Shown: positions 8,395 through 16,205, counted from the stretch's first letter. The stretch: DNA of 23,502 nucleotides from Caccoplasma intestinavium (GCA_018715885.1 DVKT01000035.1:1-23502); one strand, 5' to 3'. Program-made: numbers and translations. The notes: generated from the letters alone by a model not told the origin.

Positions 8395-8459
8395 CAAGAC
8401 AAATCATAAATCTCTGTAAAAAGGGAGGCTCTATCTCCGCGATAAAACAGAATTTGCAT

Positions 8460-8467
8460 TAGTTTTG
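8460..8467 (+). promoter_or_regulatory. Predicted -7 element of the TPR gene
   Basis: TAGTTTTG matches TAnnTTTG. A start near 8474 would exclude the TTG at 8473 as a start codon and supports the ATG at 8497. No TTTG is seen at the -33 position, so this is tentative. Confidence 0.45.
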
Positions 8468-8496
8468 CATTATTGGAAAATAATCGTCCAAACAAT

Positions 8497-9324
8497 ATGA
8501 AATCACGTATTATCTTACCGATTGCCTTTTGTCTGATTACAGCAAACCTATCCTTGAAAGCTCAATCATACACCGACTATATCGACTCCTCTTTTATCTA
8601 CATCGAAGCAGGGAATCTGACAAAAGCCGAAAATGCGCTACTGAAAGCCCTGCGTACCGAGCCGGCCAATCCGGGAAACGTTCTTTTACTCTCTAATCTC
8701 GGGACAATACAGCGTAACTTGGGAAAACTTCCCGAAGCGCTTCAATCCTATAACAACGCATTGGTCATGTCGCCCAAATCGCTCACACTCCTCAATAACC
8801 GGGCTGCATTATGGGCCGAAATGGATAGTCTGCAACGCGCCAAAGACGATTATTCCAGTATACTCTTTATCGACGAGAAAAATGAAGAATCGCTCTACCG
8901 GCGGGGACTGATCTTTTTGGAATTGAACGATACCGCTTCAGCCCGCAGGGATTTCGAGCAACTCCTTTCTCTCAATACAAAAAGCGCCAACGCCCGCATC
9001 GGACTCGCAGCCTTAATGAAATGCAGAGGATTTTATTTTCAAGCCATAGATCTCTATACGCAGGTCATACGCTCCAATCCCAATATGGCTTCCCTATACC
9101 TCAACCGCGCCGAAGCATATTACTACAACCGGCAATACAATCGTGCCGCCGAAGACATCGATATAGCATTGCAGCTGACCCCCGAAGATCCGTTGGTATA
9201 TGTTATGAGAGGCAAGCTGAAACTGGCACGATTCGAAAAAGACGATGCCCAGAAAGATTTTGAAAAAGCCGTTTCACTGGGATTCAAGGCAGAAGATATA
9301 CCACCAATGCTCAACGAAAAATAA
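8497..9324 (+). CDS. Secreted or periplasmic TPR-repeat protein
   Basis: A protein of 275 residues with an N-terminal signal peptide (MKSRIILPIAFCLITANLSL, likely cleaved after KAQ). The rest is a run of about seven tetratricopeptide repeats, 34-residue helical hairpins used for protein-protein binding. Examples are SNLGTIQRNLGKLPEALQSY, NRAALWAEMDSLQRAKDDY, YRRGLIFLELNDTASARRDF, LNRAEAYYYNRQYNRAAEDI and VMRGKLKLARFEKDDAQKDF. The A/G-small-large spacing of TPR helices is clear. No enzymatic domain is present and the partner is unknown. I rejected a TTG at 8473 as start because it leaves an ENNRPNN extension before the signal peptide and would fall at or before the predicted transcription start. 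The gene converges on a Sel1-repeat gene with a shared hairpin between them. Confidence 0.87.
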   Translation: MKSRIILPIAFCLITANLSLKAQSYTDYIDSSFIYIEAGNLTKAENALLKALRTEPANPGNVLLLSNLGTIQRNLGKLPEALQSYNNALVMSPKSLTLLNNRAALWAEMDSLQRAKDDYSSILFIDEKNEESLYRRGLIFLELNDTASARRDFEQLLSLNTKSANARIGLAALMKCRGFYFQAIDLYTQVIRSNPNMASLYLNRAEAYYYNRQYNRAAEDIDIALQLTPEDPLVYVMRGKLKLARFEKDDAQKDFEKAVSLGFKAEDIPPMLNEK

Positions 9325-9332
9325 CTTATAAA

Positions 9333-9370
9333 AAACGGAATACCCCCTTTATAAAGGGAATGCTCCGTTT
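9333..9370. terminator. Hairpin terminator between convergent TPR and Sel1 genes
   Basis: AAACGGA pairs with TCCGTTT at the base, and CCCTTT with AAAGGG near the tip, separated by a small internal loop. Read on the minus strand it is followed by a T-run, so it best terminates the Sel1 gene. It lies 9 bases after the TPR stop. Confidence 0.72.
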
Positions 9371-9387
9371 ACGTCAAAACAAAAACC

Positions 9388-10143
9388 TCAATCGATACGA
9401 CGTATCATGTCGCGTGCAACGGCTGCTCTGTCGCCGTCCAGCCCGTTTTCCAGTGCTTTTTCAAGCCATTTTATGGCTTGGGTGTTATCTTGCTCGACAC
9501 CCAAGCCCGAATAGTAACTCATACCGAGGAAATATTGGGCTTCGGCAAGTTCCTGATAAGCCGCCTTGCGATACCAATAAAAAGCCTTATCGGTATCTTT
9601 CTCTACGCCTTTACCTTCATAAAAACAGGCACCGAGCGCAAATTGGGCTTCGGCAAGCCCTTGACGGGCAGCCTCGGAAAACCAACGCATAGCCGTAGTA
9701 TCGTTCTTTTCAACGCCGAAACCGTTGGCATAACAACTACCCAGTTCCTGCTGGGCAACGGCGACTCCTTGACGAGCCGCTTTGTCAAACCATACCACAG
9801 CTTCTCGTGCGTCTTTTTTTACCCCTTTTCCCTTGTAATAACAGGCTCCAAGAAGATATTGTGCCGATGCGATACCTTTTTGAGCAGCTTTTTCGCTCCA
9901 ATATGCCGCTTTCTTATAATCACGCCGTACCCCCTTTTTGAAAAAATAGCACTCACCGAGACGATATTGCGCCTGAGCATCGCCTTCTTCAGCAGCTTGA
10001 GAAAAATACTCGACAGCCGTTCTATATTTTTTTGCCCGGAAAGCCTCTTCTCCCAAAGCCGTAAGAGGGGATATATTCTGAGAATTTAAGGCGGCAACCG
10101 AAAAAACGGCCCAAAGACTTATAAACAAAATCAATCGTTTCAT
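9388..10143 (-). CDS. Sel1-repeat protein
   Basis: A protein of 251 residues with a signal peptide (MKRLILFISLWAVFSVAAL, cleavage near NSQ). It has five to six Sel1-like repeats of 36 residues, such as AQAQYRLGECYFFKKGVRRDYKKAAYW, SAQYLLGACYYKGKGVKKD, AQQELGSCYANGFGVEKND, AQFALGACFYEGKGVEKD and AQYFLGMSYYSGLGVEQD. Each ends with a W-hydrophobic-KAA helix. Sel1 repeats form alpha-solenoids that bind partner proteins, often at the envelope; no catalytic residues are expected. The gene starts 9 bases after the end of the GH28 gene on the same strand, so it is probably the second gene of that operon. Its job beside a glycosidase is unknown. Confidence 0.88.
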   Translation of the reverse strand: MKRLILFISLWAVFSVAALNSQNISPLTALGEEAFRAKKYRTAVEYFSQAAEEGDAQAQYRLGECYFFKKGVRRDYKKAAYWSEKAAQKGIASAQYLLGACYYKGKGVKKDAREAVVWFDKAARQGVAVAQQELGSCYANGFGVEKNDTTAMRWFSEAARQGLAEAQFALGACFYEGKGVEKDTDKAFYWYRKAAYQELAEAQYFLGMSYYSGLGVEQDNTQAIKWLEKALENGLDGDRAAVARDMIRRID

Positions 10144-10152
10144 GACGTAAGC

Positions 10153-11724
10153 TTATTTATGACGATTTTTTTTACTGTTCCGCCCATCGGAATGATCAAC
10201 GGAATATTTCTTATCGGTTTCTATGCGCCGGTTGTCTGTTCCCTCTATCCCGATACACGGTACACGACTCCCGTCATACCGAAGCTTTTCGATGTCTATA
10301 TCACGGCTGTTGCGCAATATGACCTGCGGACCGTCCGACGGGTTCACCAACGTGATTCCGTCGAGCAAAGCATCATTGACCCGCTCCATAAACAATAAGG
10401 CCCGCGGATCGCTCTCGTAAACTTCGAGCATCACATTCTGCATACGTATACCTTTGACATTCTTGACAAAAAGCCCCGAAGCCGGAGCGTCGGCAAAAAT
10501 AAGCGTTTCGGGATATTCTTTTTCTCGTTCGGGCAAATCGCGTTTTCGAGCGTGCTCCACAGAGCCGTTTCCGTCGCAAATGATATGCACATTGGTCAAA
10601 GTTACATTCTCGACAGGGTGCTTTTCCAACCCGGTTATCGAACTGGTCACCAAGCCATGCATTCGAGCCGTGAGATTGGCAATGTGTATGTTGCGTAACG
10701 TACCGGCCGGTTGAGACGGACCTCCGTCATAATAATTACGCCCCCTGTCGGCCAAACGTATGAAAATAGGAGTCATAACCCCATACATGGAAATATTGCT
10801 GATGTTGAAGTTTTCGAGCAATGCTCCGTCTACGGTTTCAATAGCCAATCCGCCGAGAGTCCGGTGCGGACGGTCATAAATCGTAGGTTCTTCGGCTCGA
10901 CGGAACGTGCAATTGGTAATCGTAAAATTACGGAATCCTCCATTGGTTTCGCTGCCCCATTTCATGGCATTGCAATTGGCCGCAATAACACAATTGGCGA
11001 CAACGACATTTTCACAACGGCCCGTTGCATTGGTTGTTTTGAAACAGATTGCATCGTCATCGGTATTGAAATGGCTGTTAACGATACGCACCTGACGGCA
11101 ATTGTCGATATCTATACCGTCATTGTTATAATTACCGTGATTGTACACATCTATACCGTCGATGAAAACATTCTCGCAATCGAGATAATGTTGCGTCCAC
11201 GCCGGAGAATTGCGTAAGTGAATATCCGACAATTTCACCCCCTTGCAACTGATAACGCGTATCAAATAAGGACGGCGCGTAATACCCATAAGCGTCTCGG
11301 TCTCGGTAGCAGGATAGTTTTCGAGAGAACCTTGACCGTCGATAGTACCTTCACCGCTGATGGATATGTTTTCCACGCCTTCGGCAAATATAAGCGAACG
11401 GCTCGAATATCGATTTATGTGCGACACATAATGGGAAACGTATTGCGGATAATCATCGAGGCTGGTACTACCCAACAAAATAGCCCCTTTCTCGATATGC
11501 AGCGCTACATTATTTTTCAGGATAAGCGTCCCGCTCAAATATCGCCCGGGAGGTAAAACGACGGTTTCACCACCACACACAGCCGCAGAATCGATGGCCG
11601 ACTGTATGGCCCTGGTATCTAAGGTCGTACCGTCTCCTTTGGCTCCGAAATGCCGAACGTCAAGAGCGGCATATGACATTTGCGCCAACAACAGGCCGGC
11701 AAAAAGAAAAATGTATTTTCTCAT
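10153..11724 (-). CDS. Glycoside hydrolase family 28 (polygalacturonase-like)
   Basis: A secreted right-handed beta-helix enzyme of the pectin-degrading GH28 family. The 523 residues include a signal peptide cleaved near SYAA (residues 17-20). The N-terminus carries the usual pectate-lyase-superfamily segment VRHFGAKGDGTTLDT (23-37). The catalytic region has NYNNDGIDIDNC (198-209, the counterpart of NTDG) and FNTDDDAICFK (219-229, with the paired Asp). The usual GHG histidine motif is not seen; its place holds CNAMKWGSETNGGF (251-264). The RIK motif seems replaced by IYDRPHR. The acidic pair is thus intact but the subfamily is divergent, so substrate is uncertain: galacturonan, rhamnogalacturonan or a related glycan. 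A Lys/Arg-rich tail ends the protein. No SusC/SusD genes lie nearby. A Sel1-repeat gene follows after 9 bases. Confidence 0.9.
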   Translation of the reverse strand: MRKYIFLFAGLLLAQMSYAALDVRHFGAKGDGTTLDTRAIQSAIDSAAVCGGETVVLPPGRYLSGTLILKNNVALHIEKGAILLGSTSLDDYPQYVSHYVSHINRYSSRSLIFAEGVENISISGEGTIDGQGSLENYPATETETLMGITRRPYLIRVISCKGVKLSDIHLRNSPAWTQHYLDCENVFIDGIDVYNHGNYNNDGIDIDNCRQVRIVNSHFNTDDDAICFKTTNATGRCENVVVANCVIAANCNAMKWGSETNGGFRNFTITNCTFRRAEEPTIYDRPHRTLGGLAIETVDGALLENFNISNISMYGVMTPIFIRLADRGRNYYDGGPSQPAGTLRNIHIANLTARMHGLVTSSITGLEKHPVENVTLTNVHIICDGNGSVEHARKRDLPEREKEYPETLIFADAPASGLFVKNVKGIRMQNVMLEVYESDPRALLFMERVNDALLDGITLVNPSDGPQVILRNSRDIDIEKLRYDGSRVPCIGIEGTDNRRIETDKKYSVDHSDGRNSKKNRHK

Positions 11725-11766
11725 AATAGTAAATTATTTCTAAATTGGGCTTATAACTAAACGAAA

Positions 11767-11774
11767 CAAATATA
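11767..11774 (-). promoter_or_regulatory. Predicted -7 element of the GH28-Sel1 operon
   Basis: The minus strand reads TATATTTG, an exact TAnnTTTG match, 42 bases before the ATG at 11724. The -33 region has TTT but no full TTTG at the right spacing. Confidence 0.5.
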
Positions 11775-11857
11775 GTAAATCGGAATGAAATAAACGGCGC
11801 ATTGAAAAAAATAATCGGAAAGAATAAAAAAGAATACATAGTTAATATATGTTATTG

Positions 11858-11874
11858 TTTATATTACATATAAA
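11858..11874. repeat. AT-rich inverted repeat upstream of feoAB
   Basis: TTTATAT, three bases (TAC), then ATATAAA form a perfect dyad 84 bases before the feoAB ATG, in a very AT-rich gap shared with the divergent GH28 operon. It could be a regulator site, or simply AT-rich chance. The sequence is not a recognisable Fur box. No exact TAnnTTTG element is found for feoAB; GATTTTTG at 11915-11922 is one base off. Confidence 0.3.
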
Positions 11875-11958
11875 TAATATCGCGCAGTTGTTATGTAGAA
11901 TGAAAATAAATAACGATTTTTGCAGCAAAATAATAAACATCAGAAACGAAATAAATAT

Positions 11959-14349
11959 ATGCGACTTTCCGAGGTTCCCACTGGTCAAGAAGTAGTCATA
12001 GTAAAAGTACTTGGCTACGGAGCTTTCTGCAAACGAATTATTGAAATGGGATTTGTCCGAGGTAAAAAAGTAAAAGTACTGCTCAATGCCCCGTTAAAAG
12101 ACCCTGTAAAATACAAAATTCTCGATTACGAAGTTTCGCTGCGGCGCAGCGAAGCCGCTCTCATCGAGGTCATAACCACAGAAGAGGCAGAAAACATACT
12201 TCCCATCGAAACGGCCGATGTTATTGTCGATGAAGACATTCGCATGCAGGAAGCAGCCGACCGCTCGGGCAAAGTAATAAACATAGCTCTGGTTGGAAAC
12301 CCCAATTGCGGAAAAACATCGCTTTTCAACATCGCTTCGGGTGCGCACGAGCACGTAGGGAATTATAGCGGTGTAACGGTCGATGCCAAGCAGGGGCACT
12401 TCGACTACAAAGGATACCGGTTCAATATCTATGATTTACCGGGAACATATTCGTTATCGGCCTACACGCCCGAGGAACTGTATGTGCGTCGCCATATCAT
12501 CGACAAGCAACCCGATGTAATCGTCAATGTCGTCGTTGCTTCGAACCTTGAACGAAATCTGTTTCTGACGACCGAACTGATCGATATGGACCTGCGTACG
12601 GTCATAGCCCTGAATATGTATGACGAGTTGGAAGCCAGCGGCGACCGTCTCGATTATGAAATGCTCGGAAAAATGATAGGCATTCCTATGGTACCGACCA
12701 TATCACGCACAGGTTGGGGTATCGATTCGCTCTTCGACACAATCATACGGGTATATGAGCGGGAAGAACCTGTCGTACGGCATATACACATCAATCACGG
12801 GCAGGTTGTAGAAGCAGGTATAACTGTCGTAAAAGATGCGATCAAGAAAGAAGCCCAATCGATTTATTACCTCTCTCCTCGGTATCTGGCCATAAAGATG
12901 CTCGAACGGGATAAGGAAACAGAACACCTCTTATCGAAAGAACCCGAATATGAAAAATGGATCGAATTACGCAATACAGAAGATAAACGTATAGAAGAAA
13001 CACTCGGTGAAAACACAGAAACCGTCATTGCTAACGAAAAATACGGATTTATTTCGGGTGCATTGCGAGAGACTCTTGTCCCGGGCAAACGAGATGAATT
13101 CAAAACCACGCGTCTGATCGACTCTCTGGTAACCCATAAATTCTACGGATTTCCCATTTTCCTGTTCCTGATGTGGGTTATGTTCGAAGCGACTTTCGTA
13201 CTCGGAGCTTATCCAATGGAATGGATCGAATCGGGTGTGGGATGGCTGGGCAGCCTCATCGAGAAATTCATGGAACCCGGACCTTTGAAAGACCTGCTCG
13301 TAGACGGTGTCATAGGTGGTGTGGGAAGCGTCATCGTATTCCTCCCGAATATCCTTATTCTGTATCTTTTCATCTCTTTCATGGAAGACTCCGGTTATAT
13401 GGCGCGGGCGGCGTTTATCATGGATAAAATCATGCATAAAGTAGGTCTGCACGGGAAGTCATTCATACCGTTGATTATGGGATTCGGCTGCAACGTACCC
13501 GCCATAATGGCAACCCGTACCATCGAAAGCCGCAGTAGCCGCATCATCACGATACTCATCAACCCCTTTATGTCGTGCAGTGCACGATTACCCGTATATG
13601 TTCTCATTATCGGCACATTTTTCTCGGCCTATGCAAGTTTCGTATTTTTAGGGCTTTATATTTTGGGTATATTGGCTGCCGTGATAACAGCACGATTGTT
13701 ACGCCGCTTTTATTTCAAAAAAGATGAAACACCGTTTGTTATGGAACTGCCGCCCTACCGCATACCTACCATGAAAGCGACCATGCGCCATATGTGGGAC
13801 AAAGCCGAACAGTATTTGCGTAAAATGGGAGGTATCATTCTCATAGCCGCTGTCGTTGTGTGGTTTTTGAGTTACTACCCTCGTCCCCAAGTCGACCCCA
13901 TTACGGGAGAAACAGAAACTGTAGCCGAACAACAGAAAAATTCCTATTTAGGGAAACTGGGACAATTCGTAGAACCCGTTATGGAACCTCTCGGGTTTAA
14001 CTGGAAAGTCGATATAGCCCTGCTTTCAGGTGTAGCGGCAAAAGAAATCGTCGTCAGCACGATGGGGGTATTGTACACGGGAGATTCCGATCTTACCGAA
14101 GATGATGCTTCCTTGCGCGAACGGCTTATGGCCGCCAATCCCGAAACCGGAGCTCCCGACTTCACACCGCTCATCGCCATTTCTTTCTTGGTCTTCGTAT
14201 TGCTCTATTTCCCGTGTTTGGCAAGCGTAGCCGCCATCGTCAAAGAAACCGGTAGTTGGTGGTGGGGTATATTCTCCATGGTCTACAATACGGCTTTCGC
14301 ATGGATTGTCTCATTCTTGATATTCAATATAGGCAAAATATTTATTTGA
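11959..14349 (+). CDS. feoB: Fused FeoA-FeoB ferrous iron transporter
   Basis: Imports Fe2+ across the inner membrane. The protein has 796 residues and combines a FeoA-like SH3 domain (about 1-73, LSEVPTGQEVVIVKV to LRRSEAALIEV) with FeoB. The G-protein motifs are intact: GNPNCGKTS (113-121), GVTVD (138-142), DLPG (159-162), NMYDE (219-223) and SRTGWGID. The membrane core carries the FeoB signatures GFGCNVPAIMATRTIESR and INPFMSCSARLPVYVL, including the conserved Cys of GCN and SCSA, and a second gate region (VAAKEIVVSTMG). FeoA-FeoB fusion is usual in Bacteroidetes. I chose the ATG at 11959 (MRLSEVPTG) over an upstream TTG at 11920, which would add a charged 13-residue lead. A Cys-rich partner gene starts one base after the stop. 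Confidence 0.96.
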   Translation: MRLSEVPTGQEVVIVKVLGYGAFCKRIIEMGFVRGKKVKVLLNAPLKDPVKYKILDYEVSLRRSEAALIEVITTEEAENILPIETADVIVDEDIRMQEAADRSGKVINIALVGNPNCGKTSLFNIASGAHEHVGNYSGVTVDAKQGHFDYKGYRFNIYDLPGTYSLSAYTPEELYVRRHIIDKQPDVIVNVVVASNLERNLFLTTELIDMDLRTVIALNMYDELEASGDRLDYEMLGKMIGIPMVPTISRTGWGIDSLFDTIIRVYEREEPVVRHIHINHGQVVEAGITVVKDAIKKEAQSIYYLSPRYLAIKMLERDKETEHLLSKEPEYEKWIELRNTEDKRIEETLGENTETVIANEKYGFISGALRETLVPGKRDEFKTTRLIDSLVTHKFYGFPIFLFLMWVMFEATFVLGAYPMEWIESGVGWLGSLIEKFMEPGPLKDLLVDGVIGGVGSVIVFLPNILILYLFISFMEDSGYMARAAFIMDKIMHKVGLHGKSFIPLIMGFGCNVPAIMATRTIESRSSRIITILINPFMSCSARLPVYVLIIGTFFSAYASFVFLGLYILGILAAVITARLLRRFYFKKDETPFVMELPPYRIPTMKATMRHMWDKAEQYLRKMGGIILIAAVVVWFLSYYPRPQVDPITGETETVAEQQKNSYLGKLGQFVEPVMEPLGFNWKVDIALLSGVAAKEIVVSTMGVLYTGDSDLTEDDASLRERLMAANPETGAPDFTPLIAISFLVFVLLYFPCLASVAAIVKETGSWWWGIFSMVYNTAFAWIVSFLIFNIGKIFI

Positions 14350-14350
14350 T

Positions 14351-14536
14351 ATGTTACAACAGGTTATTGTCGCCGTCATAGGCGTGGCTGTCGCCATTTA
14401 TGTCGTGTATCGCATTATGCGCATAATACGGGGTAAGTCATCGGCATGCCACTGCGGTTGCGGAGGGTGCAAGTCCTCCTCGTGCTGTTGCGATGAAAAA
14501 AGCATTTCGGGAGAAAATTCAAAGAAAAAAGCATAA
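14351..14536 (+). CDS. FeoB-associated Cys-rich membrane protein
   Basis: A 61-residue protein with one N-terminal membrane helix (residues 4-20, VIVAVIGVAVAIYVVY), a basic stretch (RIMRIIRGK) and a cytoplasmic cysteine cluster: Cys 33, 35, 37, 40, 45, 46 and 47. A polar, lysine-rich tail ends it. This matches the family of small Cys-rich proteins encoded directly after feoB, which may bind iron or an Fe-S cluster and assist FeoB; their exact role is not established. It starts one base after the feoAB stop and is certainly co-transcribed with it. No terminator separates it from the tRNA-Cys promoter, which begins just 6 bases on. Confidence 0.88.
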   Translation: MLQQVIVAVIGVAVAIYVVYRIMRIIRGKSSACHCGCGGCKSSSCCCDEKSISGENSKKKA

Positions 14537-14541
14537 GGTGC

Positions 14542-14571
14542 TTGCGGAATCGAAATTTTTACCTATCTTTG
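14542..14571 (+). promoter_or_regulatory. Promoter of tRNA-Cys
   Basis: TTG, 19 bases, then TATCTTTG: a full Bacteroidetes promoter. Predicted start is near 14578, about 10 bases before the mature tRNA end. Confidence 0.7.
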
Positions 14572-14587
14572 CATCGCAAAAAGATAA

Positions 14588-14658
14588 GGTTCCTTGGCCG
14601 AGTGGTTAGGCACCGGTCTGCAAAACCGTTTACAGCAGTTCGAATCTGCTAGGAACCT
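14588..14658 (+). tRNA. tRNA-Cys (GCA)
   Basis: A complete cloverleaf of 71 bases. The acceptor stem GGTTCCT pairs with AGGAACC, the D-stem is GCC/GGC, and the anticodon loop CTGCAAA carries anticodon GCA at 14620-14622. The T-arm is AGCAG-TTCGAAT-CTGCT. The discriminator is T (U73), the identity base for cysteinyl-tRNA synthetase. CCA is not encoded. The outermost anticodon-stem pair is a C-T mismatch (27-43); the other four pair normally. Confidence 0.96.
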
Positions 14659-14666
14659 CAATTTCC

Positions 14667-14702
14667 CGAAAGGGTGGGTATCTTTCGATATCCACCCTTT
14701 CG
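14667..14702 (+). terminator. Strong hairpin after tRNA-Cys
   Basis: A 16-base-pair stem, CGAAAGGGTGGGTATC against GATATCCACCCTTTCG, with one G-T wobble and a TTTC loop, 8 bases after the tRNA. No long T-run follows, only CCATTT, but the stem is very stable. Confidence 0.8.
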
Positions 14703-14928
14703 CCATTTAACAGGGTGTATCAAAGATTTACGACCCACTCTCAATCTTTCGGATTCTTCCCGAAATCGTAAAATCAGTAGACCGGTCGCTTTTTTCGGCC
14801 TTTTTGTAGACCGATTTGCGTCCGGACGAAACGAATAATTCGTCTTAAATTTTCATTTCTTCCTATCTCCCTGAATGCTTAAAGTCTACCAAATCCTTCC
14901 CAAAAAACTTTCTATACCTGCAAAAAAT
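14703..14928. other. Gene-free stretch with a short direct repeat
   Basis: No supported gene lies between the tRNA terminator and the terminator of the next minus-strand gene. GTAGACCG occurs twice (14777-14784 and 14806-14813, 29 bases apart), separated by T-rich sequence. GACGAA and TTCGTC form a small dyad near 14824-14843. No TAnnTTTG promoter is seen on either strand, so an RNA gene is not supported. Confidence 0.4.
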
Positions 14929-14962
14929 AATAACGAAAGAAGGCTGTTCTTCTTTCGTTATT
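14929..14962 (-). terminator. Terminator of the 217-residue protein gene
   Basis: A 14-base-pair perfect stem, AATAACGAAAGAAG against CTTCTTTCGTTATT, with a 6-base loop. On the minus strand it is followed by ATTTTTTG, a proper T-run, 19 bases after the stop of the gene it serves. Confidence 0.85.
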
Positions 14963-14980
14963 TTCATATAGTATTCGGTT

Positions 14981-15634
14981 TTAAAACTTCTTTGTCAACG
15001 ACACGCCAAGACCGCATTCTTGAATATAAAGCTCGTTTGCCAAAGAAAACCCCGGATCATAATGACGTATATTACTTCCATAACGGATAAGCAAGGCTAT
15101 ACCCGTAACCATACCTGCACAACAAGTCCATTGAGTAATTCGGTACGCTTTCGCTTTATTGAATGTCCGGGTCGTTACAGAAACAGGTTTTCCATTTTTC
15201 ATCGCATAACTCATCTCAACCTCTTTTTTCCGGCTGATGACAACAGAAGAAATAATATCAGCAGCAAGAGAGGTCGCAAAAAGTGTTGCTCCAGCACGTT
15301 TGAATTTGAGATTTTTCCGCTTCAACTTTTGTATCGTCTCATAATTCTTATCGATAGAGGTTTGGTGCAAAGCAACCGCTCTCAGAAATTGTTCCTGCGT
15401 ATACTCGGGCGCATCATGTACGACTTTCGATAAACGTTTAACATCATGAAAAAAACGTTTTCCATACTTCCTTTTATAAGCCTTTTTTCCTATGTAGCTT
15501 TCACTTACGTGATCATACACAAGATCTGCTTCTTCCGTATAAATTTTTGCCTCCATACTCATTGAATCTTGAACTTGTGCATTAAGGGGTAAAACCAAAA
15601 CTGTAAAAGCAATAAAAAATAGAAGTTTTTTCAT
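14981..15634 (-). CDS. Uncharacterised secreted or membrane protein
   Basis: Not recognised. The 217 residues begin with a signal peptide (MKKLLFFIAFTVLVLPLNAQ). A basic, tyrosine- and lysine-rich region follows (SYIGKKAYKRKYGKRFFHDVKR), then a helical part (EQFLRAVALHQTSIDKNYETIQKLKRK). Two hydrophobic stretches come next (about residues 114-132, GATLFATSLAADIISSVV, and 167-184, TQWTCCAGMVTGIALLIRYG), each consistent with a membrane helix. The end, ECGLGVSLTKKF, has the look of a terminal beta strand with a final Phe. A role in the envelope is inferred only from the signal peptide. The gene has its own near-ideal promoter (15658-15689) and terminator, so it is a single-gene unit and very likely real. 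Confidence 0.72.
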   Translation of the reverse strand: MKKLLFFIAFTVLVLPLNAQVQDSMSMEAKIYTEEADLVYDHVSESYIGKKAYKRKYGKRFFHDVKRLSKVVHDAPEYTQEQFLRAVALHQTSIDKNYETIQKLKRKNLKFKRAGATLFATSLAADIISSVVISRKKEVEMSYAMKNGKPVSVTTRTFNKAKAYRITQWTCCAGMVTGIALLIRYGSNIRHYDPGFSLANELYIQECGLGVSLTKKF

Positions 15635-15657
15635 ATTACAAATTTAAGATTAATGCA

Positions 15658-15689
15658 CAAAAATAGTATATATGCCTCATAGACACAAA
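15658..15689 (-). promoter_or_regulatory. Promoter of the 217-residue protein gene
   Basis: The minus strand reads TTTG, exactly 20 bases, then TATTTTTG. Start is expected near 15651, giving a 17-base leader to the ATG at 15634. A second TAnnTTTG match at 15639-15646 would put the start at the ATG itself and is less likely. Confidence 0.75.
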
Positions 15690-15721
15690 TCATAAATCTA
15701 TTTTATTCAGATAAAACACAA

Positions 15722-15753
15722 AAACGGAAGAAAAAAAATCTTCTCTGCCGTTT
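15722..15753 (-). terminator. Terminator of the 121-residue protein gene
   Basis: On the minus strand AAACGG and GAAG pair with CTTCCGTTT around a T-rich loop, followed by TTGTGTTTT, 17 bases after the stop at 15770. The stem has a small bulge. Confidence 0.65.
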
Positions 15754-15769
15754 CCAAACCATAGAGCAT

Positions 15770-16135
15770 CTATAATTTTGCAAGCGATTCTTCTATTTTT
15801 TTGAATAGGGGTTCACTCAATTCCAAAACTTCTTTCTCTACATATTTATCCGCACTATTGCGACAGCTTTCTAAGTCATACTTCATCGAGAGCAGCATGC
15901 GTCTTGCGGCCTCTTTGTCTTCCAAATAAATCAATTTATCTATTTTTCGGATATTGGCATAAAAAGCATCTTTTACAAGATCAGGTTTTACTAAAAGATA
16001 TTCCGCAGGAAAATCTTTTTCCAAAAATGCTTCCTTGATTTTTTTTACGTTATTTGTCATTCCCCATATCTTGAAGAATAAGATTATTTGCAGAATCCCG
16101 AATACCAAGAACACGATGGCCATAAATGTTTCCAT
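15770..16135 (-). CDS. Uncharacterised small single-helix membrane protein
   Basis: Not recognised. The 121 residues begin with one N-terminal membrane helix (about residues 3-23, TFMAIVFLVFGILQIILFFKI). A soluble, mostly helical part follows, rich in Lys and Glu (NNVKKIKEAFLEKDF, KIDKLIYLEDKEAARRMLLSMKYDLESC, VEKEVLELSEPLFKKIEESLAKL). No enzyme motif is visible. The topology suggests a membrane-anchored cytoplasmic domain. It has its own excellent promoter (16174-16205) and a terminator, so it is transcribed alone. The next gene downstream on the same strand also has its own promoter. Confidence 0.75.
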   Translation of the reverse strand: METFMAIVFLVFGILQIILFFKIWGMTNNVKKIKEAFLEKDFPAEYLLVKPDLVKDAFYANIRKIDKLIYLEDKEAARRMLLSMKYDLESCRNSADKYVEKEVLELSEPLFKKIEESLAKL

Positions 16136-16173
16136 ACCATTAAATTTTAAGTTAGAAAAGTTGTTATATAATT

Positions 16174-16205
16174 CAAATATACCATTTCTACCTCACACCT
16201 GCAAA
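16174..16205 (-). promoter_or_regulatory. Promoter of the 121-residue protein gene
   Basis: The minus strand reads TTTG, exactly 20 bases, then TATATTTG, matching both consensus elements. Start is expected near 16167, with a leader of about 32 bases. Confidence 0.78.

Noticed and set aside
11920..11958. Upstream TTG start for feoAB
   Set aside because: It would add a charged, Asn/Lys-rich 13-residue lead before the conserved FeoA start MRLSEVPTG.
14703..14928. A small RNA gene after tRNA-Cys
   Set aside because: No TAnnTTTG promoter or dedicated terminator could be found on either strand within this stretch.
14875..15090. A 71-codon open frame on the plus strand
   Set aside because: It runs through the terminator hairpin and into the 3' end of the minus-strand gene; composition is not protein-like.
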